A DNA stretch of 64,000 bases from Myxococcota bacterium (GTDB lineage: Bacteria > Myxococcota_A > UBA9160 > SMWR01): contig JAKVBI010000006.1 in NCBI GenBank assembly GCA_022447545.1, positions 1 to 64,000 of the forward strand. Direction: 5' to 3'. This document shows positions 1 through 8,482 of this stretch, one piece after another. Both the position numbers and the translations under genes were made by a program. Position 1 is the stretch's first letter. Each line of letters opens with the position of its first letter. The notes under the pieces were generated by a model. It did not search any database and had not been told where the DNA came from. It worked only from the letters and a program-made list of their open reading frames with translations.

Positions 1-1740
1 CGGCGACGGACGCATGGGGTTCTCGCCGAAGCCCCCTTTGATGGCCCGGTTCGTCCCGTAACCGGCGGGATTCGTGCGTGTCGACACGTACCCCTGGTTG
101 ATCGGAAACTGGTCCGGCCAGTCCGGGTTGGGAGAGCCGTCGGGAATACATCCCGCATTATTCTCCCCGCGCACCTGTCTCATGGAAGCGGGCAGCTGCG
201 CCTCGCTGCTCGCGATCTGCACCTCCATCTGGGGTGACCTGCAGGGCAGCGTGAAGTTGTAATCCCCGCCGAACAAGCTGCTGCGCCTCGGTCGAAGATC
301 CGTCTTGAGTGCCTCGATGTCGCCGGTGTTGGGGTCGAGGGTAAACGCGGCCGCGCCGTTGGTCCGCAGGGACATGTACTCCGACTTCGGCAAGCCGGGA
401 AGTCGACAAACGGCGGTGGGATTGTTGGGGTCCACGCAATCCCCGGTGGAGTTGGCGGGACTTTCTCCGAAGGGGACGAAGAAGCTCTCGAGAGAGGGAG
501 TGTTCTCGTCGACGAATTCCGTGTTCTCCAGCAGCGTCAGCAGAGACGGGTCGAGCAGGTCCGCTCGTGCGGCTTCGGTGAAATTGTCCGCATAGTCTTT
601 GCCAAAGGTGTTCTGGAGCCCGGTGGAAAGCGGACTGGGACACGATCCCGGCGGATCACAGAGTTCCTCTGCGGTCAGAGCCCGGTCCCGCTCATGGAAG
701 CGCTCGCCCCAGGCGATGGGGGCCGGATTGGCCGTGTCGGGCTGGGGGTCTGACACCGTCGCCGGCATGGCGGCCACCGAGGTCTGTTGCGTCATGGCCG
801 AGAAACGCGCCCGGAAGGGGTTGGCCCTGTCGCGAAGCCGCCCATTGGCAGTCACCTCGTTCTTAGGCAGCCAGGGGCCCACGACCTGGGTCTGTGCCCC
901 GCCCGCCGGCCCCTTCTGCTTCAGCAACCCGAAGCGATAGTCGAGCACGGACTCGAACACATACCGTGCGGGCTCGTCGCCCGTATCGATGAATCCGTCG
1001 GGGCCGTTGGAACGGAAGAGCGTGTCGAAGCCGGGGAAGCCCGAGTCCGGAATGATCGGGCCCCCGCTGCCGGTCGTATCCGCTCCGCGGAAGGGCTCGA
1101 AACCCGCGGGCTTCGGAAAGGGATGGCGCGGTAGACCACTGGTGGGCGGTTGAGGAGGGTTCCCGACATCGGCTCGCCCAAGGGGTTGTTCTTCATACGT
1201 GGGCGGAATGTTGCCAATGGGCTTTTCCTGGTAGTAGATGACACGCCGCGTGGGGAACGGCGGCGGCGGCAAACCACCCGAGTAGTTTGGATCGACGGCG
1301 TCGGAAAGGCGATCCGGCAGGCGCCTCGCGCGATTGCCGTAGGTGTTCGCTGACCGAAACATCCCGCAACCCCTCGACCACACGCAATCGAAACGCGCCT
1401 CGAGACGAACGTAGGCCTGGAACAAGTCGATGGGACCCAGTCCATCGGGCGCGAAGTCGTATTCGATCTCCGCGTTGAAGATGTTGTACCACTGGGTGAG
1501 ATCGAGTTGCTCCTGGAAGTCACGATCGATGGCGCGGATCTGCATTTCGCCAAAGCCATGGATCTCGAGCCTGCCATCGAAAGCCTCGATGGCCCCACTC
1601 CGTGTTGCGCTCAGGGGAAGGAGGAGAACCCCGACGAGGAGCACGAGGAGTGCGCCTCCGCCGCTCCTCCAGAGAACTGCTGCCGACGCCCTTTCGCGTC
1701 GCAGAAGAGCGCTGCCGGCTGTGCACGACCACTGACGCAT
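1..1740 (-). CDS. DUF1302-type outer-membrane protein, N-terminal part
   Basis: Open frame of 580 codons entering from the right and running off the left edge, so the C-terminus is not visible. The start is the ATG at 1740; a stop lies about 38 codons upstream with no ATG, GTG or TTG between. Residues 1-20 are basic and about 21-45 are strongly hydrophobic, as in a signal peptide. The mature part opens with FDGRLEIHGFGEMQIRAIDRDF-like sequence (key residues FDG, HGFGE, IRAIDRD) followed by LTQWYNIFNAE and LGPIDLFQAYVRLEARFDC, the typical N-terminus of the long DUF1302 family. Proteins of that family are predicted beta-barrels of the outer membrane, often near lipid or steroid metabolism genes; their substrate is not established. 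Residues roughly 130-240 are rich in Pro, Gly and aromatic residues, as in an extended loop region. Family call is from memory of the motif, not a search. Confidence 0.7.
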   Translation of the reverse strand, partial: MRQWSCTAGSALLRRERASAAVLWRSGGGALLVLLVGVLLLPLSATRSGAIEAFDGRLEIHGFGEMQIRAIDRDFQEQLDLTQWYNIFNAEIEYDFAPDGLGPIDLFQAYVRLEARFDCVWSRGCGMFRSANTYGNRARRLPDRLSDAVDPNYSGGLPPPPFPTRRVIYYQEKPIGNIPPTYEEQPLGRADVGNPPQPPTSGLPRHPFPKPAGFEPFRGADTTGSGGPIIPDSGFPGFDTLFRSNGPDGFIDTGDEPARYVFESVLDYRFGLLKQKGPAGGAQTQVVGPWLPKNEVTANGRLRDRANPFRARFSAMTQQTSVAAMPATVSDPQPDTANPAPIAWGERFHERDRALTAEELCDPPGSCPSPLSTGLQNTFGKDYADNFTEAARADLLDPSLLTLLENTEFVDENTPSLESFFVPFGESPANSTGDCVDPNNPTAVCRLPGLPKSEYMSLRTNGAAAFTLDPNTGDIEALKTDLRPRRSSLFGGDYNFTLPCRSPQMEVQIASSEAQLPASMRQVRGENNAGCIPDGSPNPDWPDQFPINQGYVSTRTNPAGYGTNRAIKGGFGENPMRPSP

Positions 1741-2125
1741 TGGGCCCCCCCAGATCCGATGGGCCGCTGGGTTCCGGGAAGTCTCGAAGCCACCGCAGAC
1801 GTGCCTCGTGCTTCCCCACCAGGGGCGTGCGGATCCGCGATCAAGCGGAAGTTATAAACCCCTCAGCCGCGCCAGGACAATGTTTTTCGGCCCAGAGCCG
1901 CTTGGGATCAGCTGGTGGCGAATGACCGCAAGTCAGCCGAGTAAGGACGGCGTCGGGGCAATCCGGTGAATCGGCTGCCCTCAGGGATCTCAGAGACTCG
2001 GGCCTGAATGGAGGAACACTGCTGGGGGAGCTTTGCGTGGGTCGATCCCCGTGCGGTACCCCGGGAGGCGAGTGGGCCCAGATGCCAGCGAGCCCCAGAC
2101 CGCGGGCTCCCGACTTTGGGAGGGC
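1741..2125. other. Intergenic stretch between DUF1302 and topB genes
   Basis: 385 bases without a convincing gene. It lies upstream of the DUF1302 gene and downstream of the topoisomerase gene, both on the minus strand. The only element I can support is a possible minus-strand promoter at 1851-1880. Short open frames here on both strands have no ribosome site and no recognisable product. Confidence 0.5.
1851..1880 (-). promoter_or_regulatory. Possible sigma-70 promoter of the DUF1302 gene
   Basis: On the minus strand TTGTCC (1880-1875) and TATAAC (1856-1851) are separated by 18 bases, close to the sigma-70 consensus, about 110 bases ahead of the ATG at 1740. It is an AT-rich spot in GC-rich sequence. 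Not verified by transcript data. Confidence 0.35.
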
Positions 2126-4948
2126 TTACGCCGTTGCGCCGGACTCCTCGGTCTCCGCCTTCGTGGCGGTCTTCTTCTTCGCGGCGGCCTTTTTCCCGGG
2201 AGCCTTCTTCTCTGCGACCGTCTTCTTCGTGGTCTTCTTCTTGGCCGCCTTCTTCTTGGTCGTCTTCTTCTTGGTGGCCTTCTTCTTGGTCGTCTTCTTC
2301 TTGGTGGCCTTCTTCTTCGTCTTCTTCTTGGTAGCCTTTTTCTTGGTCGTCTTTTTCTTGGAGGTCTTGCCACCTGCTCCGCCTGCCGCCTTGCCTCGAG
2401 GCTGGAACTCGAAACCGTGTCGTCCGTTTTCTTTGAGCACCAGGGTAGCGCTGAAGGGACGTCCGAAGCGCGAGGTGAAGTCCGTCAACAGCTCGGTCTT
2501 GCCATTGGAAACGTAGGGCTGGGCTTCGTCGCGGGTGATCTCGCGTTTACAAACGGTGCGGGGTAGAACGAAACCGCAGCCCTGAGGGGCTTCACCATCC
2601 TGGGTGGCCTGCTCCCCGCCCTCGGGCGCCTTTTCTCCACCCTCTGCCCGCAGTTCTGCCTTGAGAGTGCGCTCGCAGAGGAACTGCTTGGGCGACTCCA
2701 GAACCGCGCACTCCTCCTGGAACGGACAGCGGCTCAGGGGCTCGGGATTCACATCGTAGTCCGGCTGGTCCGAAACCCCCTCGCCCGTGTTCCAGCCCAA
2801 CGAGCGGACCTTGAGCTTCCACTCGTCCTCGAGGATCTCGATGTAGCCCTTGTAGGTTCGCCCGCTTCGGGCAGTGAAGCCATCGAGGGTGCCGGTCTTG
2901 CCGTCGCGCAGCATGGCGGCGACGGCTTGGCGGTCCAGATAGCGACCGGAAGTATCCTTCCAGAAACGCATGGGGCAGTCGTCTTCCTGCTCGACGTCCG
3001 GTTCCGGCATGCAGCGGTAGAACCAGGCCATCTCGATCACCGGACGCTTACAGGATGGACAAGGCCCCAGGGGCTCGTTCAGGTCGTAGAGTTCCTCGTA
3101 CTCGAAGGTCTTGGCGACATCGACGATTTCCGACGCATACTCGGTGATCTCGCTCATGAACTGAGCTGAGGTCCGATTTCCCGCTTCGACCTCCGCGAGG
3201 TTGTGCTCGATGTGGCCCGTCAGTTCGGGCGACGTCAAACGCTCGATGTGGATCCGGTGCAGCGTATCGATCAGCCGAATTCCCTTCACACTCGGACGAA
3301 GCGCCTTGTCGATACGGACCGCATACCCCTTGGCGATGAGGTTCTCGATGACGTCGGCTCGTGTCGCGGGCGTCCCGATCCCCTTTTCACCCACCGCGGC
3401 CGCGTAGTCCTCGTCATCGATCTGCTTTCCGGCGTTTTCCATCAGGGACAACAAGCGCGCCTCGGTGATCCGCGGCGGCGGCTTGGTCTCTTCGGCAATG
3501 GACGTGGCCTCGAGGGTCTGAGAATCGCCGTCACCTACCAGAGGCTCGAGGCGTTCCGCGGTCTCTTCGGACTTCGGGAGAACCGCACGCCAACCCGGTT
3601 CCTGCAGAAAGCGATCTCGGGTGCGGAAATGCTCGCCGGCAACCGTGGTAATACGCTCTACGCGCTCCCAGCGAGCCGGCGGATGGAAGGTGCCCAGGAA
3701 CCGACGGACGACCAGATCGAACAAGCGAGCGTCATCGCCAGTGAGAGGGGCCTCCGGAATCGAACCCGTGGGAACGATGGCAAAGTGGTCCGACACAGCT
3801 TCATCGTCGAACACGCGCTGAGTGTTCTCCAGGCCGTTCTCGATCAGGCGAGCCGCCGATTCCGCGTAGTCCGCAAAGCCCTCCACATCGGCCGAACCCG
3901 CGTACTGAGACAGGGTTTCGTCCACCACACTCCGGTAGTCGGTGGGCAGACAGCGAGAGTCCGTGCGCGGATAGGTGAGCAGTTTGTGGCGCTCATACAG
4001 GCGTTGGGCGGCAGACAGCGTGCGCCGCGCCGACCAGCCCAACCGCCGATTGCCCTCTCGTTGAAGGCTGGTGAGGTCGAATAGCGGGGGTGCCGACTCC
4101 CGCGACGGTTTGCGGGTTTCGGTAGCTTTCGCCGGTTGCCCGATCACTCTTGCGACCACGGCCGTGGCTCGCTCCTCGTCGAAGAAGCGATCCTCGCGCG
4201 CCTCCGCATCGGAGCCGGCCTCGAAGTCCGGCGCGTACCAGTCGCCCTTGTAGGTGTTGCTCTGGTGCTCGAAGCTCGCCTCGATCCGCCAGAACGGACG
4301 GGGCACGTGAGCCAGCACCAGCAATTCGCGCTCCACGAGCATGCTGAGAGTGGGCGTCTGGACCCGACCCGCCGACCAGGCGGTCTTCTCCTTGCGACTC
4401 TTGAGCCGCTTGGTGAGAGCGCGTGTGGCGTTCATCCCGATCAACCAGTCGGATTGAGCCCGGCAGCGCGCGGCAGCCGCCAACCCCTCGAGTTCCTCAC
4501 CGGGGCGGAGATCGTCGAAGCCCCTTCGAATGGCGGTCTCGGTCATGGACTGCAGCCACAACCGCTCGACCTGCTTATCGGAGTCCAGATTCTCGACGAT
4601 CTCCCGGAAGATCAGCTCCCCCTCACGACCGGCGTCACAAGCGTTGACCACCCGGTCGACATCGTCCCGATGAAGCAACTGGCGGATCGTCTTGAGACGA
4701 TCGCGCTGGCCCTGCTTCGGCCGATAGCCGAAGGACTCGGGAAGGATGGGGAGAGCGTCGAGGGTCCAGCTCTTATACTTCTCGTCCACCTCTTCCGGGG
4801 GCAGCAGTTCATACAGATGCCCTAGGGCGAACGTCACCACATAGGCGTCGTTCTCGTAGTAACCATCTTCTTCTCGGAACCCACCGAGGGCCCGGGAGAT
4901 GTCCAGCGCCACGCTGGGCTTCTCTGTGATGACGAGGGCTTTGGCCAC
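2126..4948 (-). CDS. topB: DNA topoisomerase III (type IA) with lysine-rich tail
   Basis: ATP-independent type IA topoisomerase that passes single strands and decatenates DNA. The N-terminal TOPRIM domain has VITEKPS at residues 6-12 and the acidic motif CDAGREGE at 104-111. The catalytic tyrosine is Y326 in LLTYPRTDS, and SAGRVQTPTL at 192-201 is also family-typical. The C-terminal part has Cys clusters (CPSCKRP, CMPEPD, CPMRFW) like topoisomerase zinc fingers, then an 80-residue Lys/Thr/Ala tail. I chose GTG 4948 because the conserved AKALVITEKPS begins directly after it and GGGAAAAG lies just upstream. The open frame extends to 5053, but those 35 residues are not family-like. Length 940 aa. 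The tail resembles histone H1 and probably binds DNA non-specifically (inference). Confidence 0.93.
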   Translation of the reverse strand: MAKALVITEKPSVALDISRALGGFREEDGYYENDAYVVTFALGHLYELLPPEEVDEKYKSWTLDALPILPESFGYRPKQGQRDRLKTIRQLLHRDDVDRVVNACDAGREGELIFREIVENLDSDKQVERLWLQSMTETAIRRGFDDLRPGEELEGLAAAARCRAQSDWLIGMNATRALTKRLKSRKEKTAWSAGRVQTPTLSMLVERELLVLAHVPRPFWRIEASFEHQSNTYKGDWYAPDFEAGSDAEAREDRFFDEERATAVVARVIGQPAKATETRKPSRESAPPLFDLTSLQREGNRRLGWSARRTLSAAQRLYERHKLLTYPRTDSRCLPTDYRSVVDETLSQYAGSADVEGFADYAESAARLIENGLENTQRVFDDEAVSDHFAIVPTGSIPEAPLTGDDARLFDLVVRRFLGTFHPPARWERVERITTVAGEHFRTRDRFLQEPGWRAVLPKSEETAERLEPLVGDGDSQTLEATSIAEETKPPPRITEARLLSLMENAGKQIDDEDYAAAVGEKGIGTPATRADVIENLIAKGYAVRIDKALRPSVKGIRLIDTLHRIHIERLTSPELTGHIEHNLAEVEAGNRTSAQFMSEITEYASEIVDVAKTFEYEELYDLNEPLGPCPSCKRPVIEMAWFYRCMPEPDVEQEDDCPMRFWKDTSGRYLDRQAVAAMLRDGKTGTLDGFTARSGRTYKGYIEILEDEWKLKVRSLGWNTGEGVSDQPDYDVNPEPLSRCPFQEECAVLESPKQFLCERTLKAELRAEGGEKAPEGGEQATQDGEAPQGCGFVLPRTVCKREITRDEAQPYVSNGKTELLTDFTSRFGRPFSATLVLKENGRHGFEFQPRGKAAGGAGGKTSKKKTTKKKATKKKTKKKATKKKTTKKKATKKKTTKKKAAKKKTTKKTVAEKKAPGKKAAAKKKTATKAETEESGATA
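2129..2368 (-). repeat. Low-complexity repeat encoding the H1-like lysine tail
   Basis: About 240 bases of imperfect 9-15 base units, reading as runs of KKKTT, KKKAT and KKKAA, ending in a short acidic tail (AETEESGATA). Such tracts change length easily by slippage. The antisense strand gives spurious Leu/Phe/Ser-rich open frames. Confidence 0.85.
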
Positions 4949-5097
4949 CGTTTTCTTTTCCCGGGGGGGGAATGGTTTCAGAATCTTGCTGGGGAGTGTT
5001 TCGATTAGCCCGGCACGGAGGATCTGACAAGCATCGACTGGGCCGAGGGTCACCCCTCCCTACCAATCCTGATGGTCGGGGAACCCCGGGTAACGCT

Positions 5098-5160
5098 TTA
5101 GCGCCCGCTTGCACCCCGGACGTGGAGCTTCGGCTCCCGGTCGCTCCAGTTGGACGCTAA
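5098..5160 (+). other. Possible structured leader upstream of the HIT gene
   Basis: TTAGCG at 5098-5103 is complementary to CGCTAA at 5155-5160, and between them lies a GGAGC-TTCG-GCTCC hairpin (5124-5137) with a stable UUCG-type loop. It sits in the divergent region between topB and the HIT gene, about 70 bases before the latter's start. No known riboswitch or small RNA is recognised. The outer pairing is only 6 bp, so it could be chance. Confidence 0.25.
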
Positions 5161-5213
5161 CGTCATGAAACTACAGAGAAACAGAAGGGTTCTCGGACAG
5201 CCGGACCCCCTCT

Positions 5214-5220
5214 GGGAGGA
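5214..5220 (+). promoter_or_regulatory. Ribosome binding site fixing a TTG start
   Basis: GGGAGGA ends 8 bases before TTG 5229. It supports TTG as the start of the HIT-family gene, since no ATG precedes the conserved N-terminus. Confidence 0.7.
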
Positions 5221-5228
5221 ACGGAAAA

Positions 5229-5567
5229 TTGGGTGAAACGATCTTCGCCAAGATCATCCGTGGCGAAATCCCTTCGGATAAAGTTTATGAGGACGATCTG
5301 GCCATCGCCTTCCGTGACGTGAACCCCCAGGCCCCCACGCACCTCCTCGTGATCCCCCGCAAACCCATTCCTCGGCTCTCGGCCTCGGATCCGGAAGACG
5401 AGGCGCTGCTCGGGCACTTGATGCGGGTGGCGCGTCAGGTGGCCCTGGAGGCAGGCCTCGAAGACTTCCGGGTGGTGATCAACGATGGAGCCGGGGTGGG
5501 GCAAACCGTCTTCCACCTTCACCTCCACGTCCTCGGTGGAAGGGAGTTCGGCTGGCCGCCCGGCTGA
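5229..5567 (+). CDS. HIT-family nucleotide-binding protein (HinT-like)
   Basis: 112 aa, the normal size for bacterial HinT, a purine nucleoside phosphoramidase. The N-terminus (ETIFAKIIRGEIPSDKVYEDD) is family-typical, NPQAPTHLLVIP forms the middle strand, and HLHLHVLGG near the C-terminus is the HxHxHxx motif carrying the catalytic histidine. The TTG start is backed by a strong GGGAGGA site. It is divergent from topB and convergent with the FG-GAP lipoprotein gene, so probably transcribed alone. Confidence 0.93.
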   Translation: MGETIFAKIIRGEIPSDKVYEDDLAIAFRDVNPQAPTHLLVIPRKPIPRLSASDPEDEALLGHLMRVARQVALEAGLEDFRVVINDGAGVGQTVFHLHLHVLGGREFGWPPG

Positions 5568-5634
5568 GGGACCCGATCCATCGGACGGGGCCCTTCTCGA
5601 ACCTCCAACTCCGAACCAGGGAGAGCTCGGCGAC

Positions 5635-6936
5635 CTAGGAATTCGGAGTCAACTCCAAGGGCAGGGGCATCAGATTCCAGGTGAAGATGGGACGGTTGTC
5701 AGGACGGCGGTAGATGATCTCCCTCACAGGTTTGCCATCGCGCCACACGTAGCGCCGGACCTGCTTGTGGCGATCGCTGGCCACGTAGAGTTCATCGACA
5801 CCATCGGCATCGAGGTCCGTGAGAATCGCCGCGTGTTCGAAACCCGCGGAATCTGCGTCCACCAATTCAGAGGTCCATGACGCTCCCGGGCCCTGACCAC
5901 CGGGCCGGAACAACCAGACCCCGCTGCTGAAGGCGGCCGCCACCAGTTCCTTCTTGCCATCTCCATCAACATCTCCAGCGGTCAGAAAACGCGTGAGCCG
6001 GTCCTGCAGCGTGCCCACTACGACGCCCTGATCGGGAGGGGTGTCGGCGTCGTAGCGCCGGATCTCCACCGGGTCCTCGAGGGTCTTGCCATCTCCTCCT
6101 CCGAGGTGGCCCTCCACCGACACGTAGAGTTCGTCGACCCCATCCCCATCGACATCGTCCACGAGAATCTCCTTCGCATGACGATCGCCCAGGTCTGCAA
6201 CCACCTGACGCCCCTCGCCCTTGGCAGGTATGTAACGCACCACCTGTCCCCGCTGGGGCATACCGTCGAGCTTGTTGGGCTCACTGGGCGTGGCGTAGAC
6301 CTCCAGCACACCGTCGGCATCGACATCCCCAATTTCGATTTCGTGTACGAAGGTGTCGGCTTCTTCGTCGAGTTCGATGATCTCGAAGCCGTCGCCGTTG
6401 GGTCGTAGCACCGCCACGACGCCCTGGTCATGGGTCGCCACTGCGATGGCCGCCGACCCATCGCCGTACAGATCCGCCACCTCCGCGTCACGCATTCGAC
6501 TCCACTTGCCGCCAAAATCGCGAGTCCAGTGGGAGTCTCCCTCCAACTTCCCTCCGGACTTCCGCCACGTCTTGACGTGAGCCCCGGTCCCCCCCAGGGT
6601 CAGCAACTCGGCCCCCTGACCCCGGTCGTAGGCCATGGCCTTGTGAAACACGTTGCTGTCGGGGTCCTCGATGTAGGTCATCCCCCACGTGCCGTCACGA
6701 AGCGTCAGGAACTCCAGGCGGGCAGCACCGGGCTTCGGCTTCCCGCCTTCGGTCACGAACTGGGCGAGAGCAAGCACGATGCCACGGTCGAGCGACTCGC
6801 CTGCAGGCTCCGCAGTCGCAGAAGCCGTCGGGGCCGGCGCTGTTGTGGCCTCGGGCGACTCGCTGCTGGAGCCGCAGCCAAGTGCGACCCACACGAGCAT
6901 GACGAGAAGAAACCTGGCAGGGTGGCGCGTGAACAT
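5635..6936 (-). CDS. FG-GAP/VCBS-repeat lipoprotein
   Basis: 433 aa. The ATG at 6936 has AGGAGG six bases upstream, so I reject the 63-residue extension of the open frame. The N-terminus is basic, then hydrophobic (FLLVMLVWVALG), ending at a lipobox Cys (LGCG), so it should be lipid-anchored. A Thr/Ala/Pro/Glu linker follows. The body carries at least five Asp-rich loops of the DVDGDG or DLDADG kind, each followed by ELYV-like strands (for example near 5800, 5960, 6150 and 6320). Such FG-GAP/VCBS repeats fold into a beta-propeller and bind calcium. No catalytic motif is visible. Role unknown; a surface or periplasmic binding protein is likely. Confidence 0.8.
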   Translation of the reverse strand: MFTRHPARFLLVMLVWVALGCGSSSESPEATTAPAPTASATAEPAGESLDRGIVLALAQFVTEGGKPKPGAARLEFLTLRDGTWGMTYIEDPDSNVFHKAMAYDRGQGAELLTLGGTGAHVKTWRKSGGKLEGDSHWTRDFGGKWSRMRDAEVADLYGDGSAAIAVATHDQGVVAVLRPNGDGFEIIELDEEADTFVHEIEIGDVDADGVLEVYATPSEPNKLDGMPQRGQVVRYIPAKGEGRQVVADLGDRHAKEILVDDVDGDGVDELYVSVEGHLGGGDGKTLEDPVEIRRYDADTPPDQGVVVGTLQDRLTRFLTAGDVDGDGKKELVAAAFSSGVWLFRPGGQGPGASWTSELVDADSAGFEHAAILTDLDADGVDELYVASDRHKQVRRYVWRDGKPVREIIYRRPDNRPIFTWNLMPLPLELTPNS

Positions 6937-7123
6937 GGATCCTCCTACATCCTTGCGGAGGCATGGTTTAGCACCCCGGCCCTGCGGGGCCCAAGAAGAT
7001 CCCGGATGAATTCGGGAGATGCGTTCGACAAAACCCATGGGCAGCTTGCCGGCGCGTGGGACGACTGACACACCGAATGGGTCGACCGCCCCACACCCTG
7101 AACGATACGGCACGGGAACCACC

Positions 7124-8425
7124 ATGAGCCAGAAGCTGCAAGCACCCCGTGGAACCCGTGACTTCTACCCGGACGAGATGCGTCTGCGGCGTTGGCTTTT
7201 CGACCATTTCGAGGAAGTGGCAAGGCGCTACGGGTTTGAGCAGATCGACGCTCCGATCGTCGAGCACGAGGAGTTGTTTACCCGCAAGGCAGGCGAGGAG
7301 ATCGTCGAGCAGCTCTACCACTTCGAGCTACACGACCGCCGACTGGCGCTGCGCCCAGAAATGACGCCTTCCCTGGCACGCATGGTACTCGCCCGGTCCG
7401 GGAGCCTGCGCATGCCCCTTCGCTGGTTCAGTCTCCCCCAGTGTTGGCGCTACGAACGCATGACCCGCGGCCGCAAACGCGAGCACTACCAGTGGAACAT
7501 GGACATCTGGGGGGAACCCGACGTCACCGCCGAAGCCGAGTTGATCGCAGCCGCCTGTGATCTGCTCGACCGCGTGGCCATTCCCCGCGGCGACGTGAAG
7601 ATCCGCATCAACAATCGCAAACTCCTCGAGCAGACCCTCGCTCAGAGTGTGTTGAGAGAGCGACCCGAACGCTTCGCGCCGCTTTGCGTGGTCATCGACA
7701 AGATCGACAAGATCGGTCCAGACGCAGTCCTCGAATTACTCACGGACCCCGGCGGTGAGGTGGCATTGCCCCCTGAAGACGGACGTTTCGTCGTCGATTG
7801 GCTGGGCCTGCGCGACCTCGGCGATGCGCTGTCGAGTGGCCCAGCCCATTCGTCGGGTGGAGCGGAATTGTCACGTCTATTCGAACTCCTCGACGCCTAC
7901 GGGATCGCCGACCGGGTGGTGTTCGATGCCTCGGTGGTACGGGGACTCGCCTACTACACCGGCGTGGTGTTCGAGGCCTTCGACACCGCGGGAGAGCTGC
8001 GGGCCATCTGCGGGGGTGGGCGTTACGACAACCTACTCGAAACCCTGGGAGGGCGTCACACACCCGCCGTGGGTTTCGGCCTGGGGGATGTCGTGATCGG
8101 CGAACTCCTGGCCGACCGGAACCTGCTGCCCGATTGCACGCGTGAGCTCGACGCATTGGTCTTTCCCTTCGGTGAAACAGAGCGCCGAGCTGCCGTCGGC
8201 GTCGCGACGGCTCTTCGCAAGCAAGGGCTGGCGGTGGACCTGGTCCTGAATGAGGCCCGCCTCAAACGCGTACTGTCCGACGCCGACCACAACGGGGCTC
8301 GACGGGTCTATCTGCTGGGCCCCGATGAGTTGGCGCGAGGCGAAGTGCTCGTGAGAGACCTCCAGTCGGGAGAGCAACACACCGAGCCCCTCGCCGAGCC
8401 CGACGGAGAGCCCCCCCACAACTGA
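7124..8425 (+). CDS. hisS: Histidyl-tRNA synthetase
   Basis: Class II synthetase charging tRNA-His. 433 aa from the ATG at 7124, where the conserved N-terminus (QAPRGTRDFYPDEM) begins; the longer frame from 7019 adds unrelated residues. Motif 2 region is visible as LRPEMTPSLARM and CWRYERMTRGRKREHYQWNMDIWG. The HisRS-specific signatures LAYYTGVVFEAF and GGGRYDNLLETLGG follow, and the C-terminal anticodon-binding domain starts near DALVFPFGE. It heads a close-packed run with speA, xthA and a lipoprotein gene, divergent from the FG-GAP lipoprotein gene. Confidence 0.96.
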   Translation: MSQKLQAPRGTRDFYPDEMRLRRWLFDHFEEVARRYGFEQIDAPIVEHEELFTRKAGEEIVEQLYHFELHDRRLALRPEMTPSLARMVLARSGSLRMPLRWFSLPQCWRYERMTRGRKREHYQWNMDIWGEPDVTAEAELIAAACDLLDRVAIPRGDVKIRINNRKLLEQTLAQSVLRERPERFAPLCVVIDKIDKIGPDAVLELLTDPGGEVALPPEDGRFVVDWLGLRDLGDALSSGPAHSSGGAELSRLFELLDAYGIADRVVFDASVVRGLAYYTGVVFEAFDTAGELRAICGGGRYDNLLETLGGRHTPAVGFGLGDVVIGELLADRNLLPDCTRELDALVFPFGETERRAAVGVATALRKQGLAVDLVLNEARLKRVLSDADHNGARRVYLLGPDELARGEVLVRDLQSGEQHTEPLAEPDGEPPHN

Positions 8426-8482
8426 GATCGCGCGCTCGGAAAGCGTGAAGCGGAACGCTATAAGGTAGGCCCGCGCCCAGCG

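Noticed and set aside
2008-2566. Leu/Phe/Ser-rich open frames on the plus strand
   Set aside because: They are antisense to the Lys-repeat tail of topB; low complexity, no ribosome site and no family.
3750-3790. Sequence like a tRNA T-arm (GGTTCGATTCC on the minus strand)
   Set aside because: It lies in the middle of the topB frame and no acceptor, D or anticodon arms fit around it.
5124-5137. GGAGC-TTCG-GCTCC hairpin as an intrinsic terminator
   Set aside because: No T tract follows on either strand, and both flanking genes point away from it.
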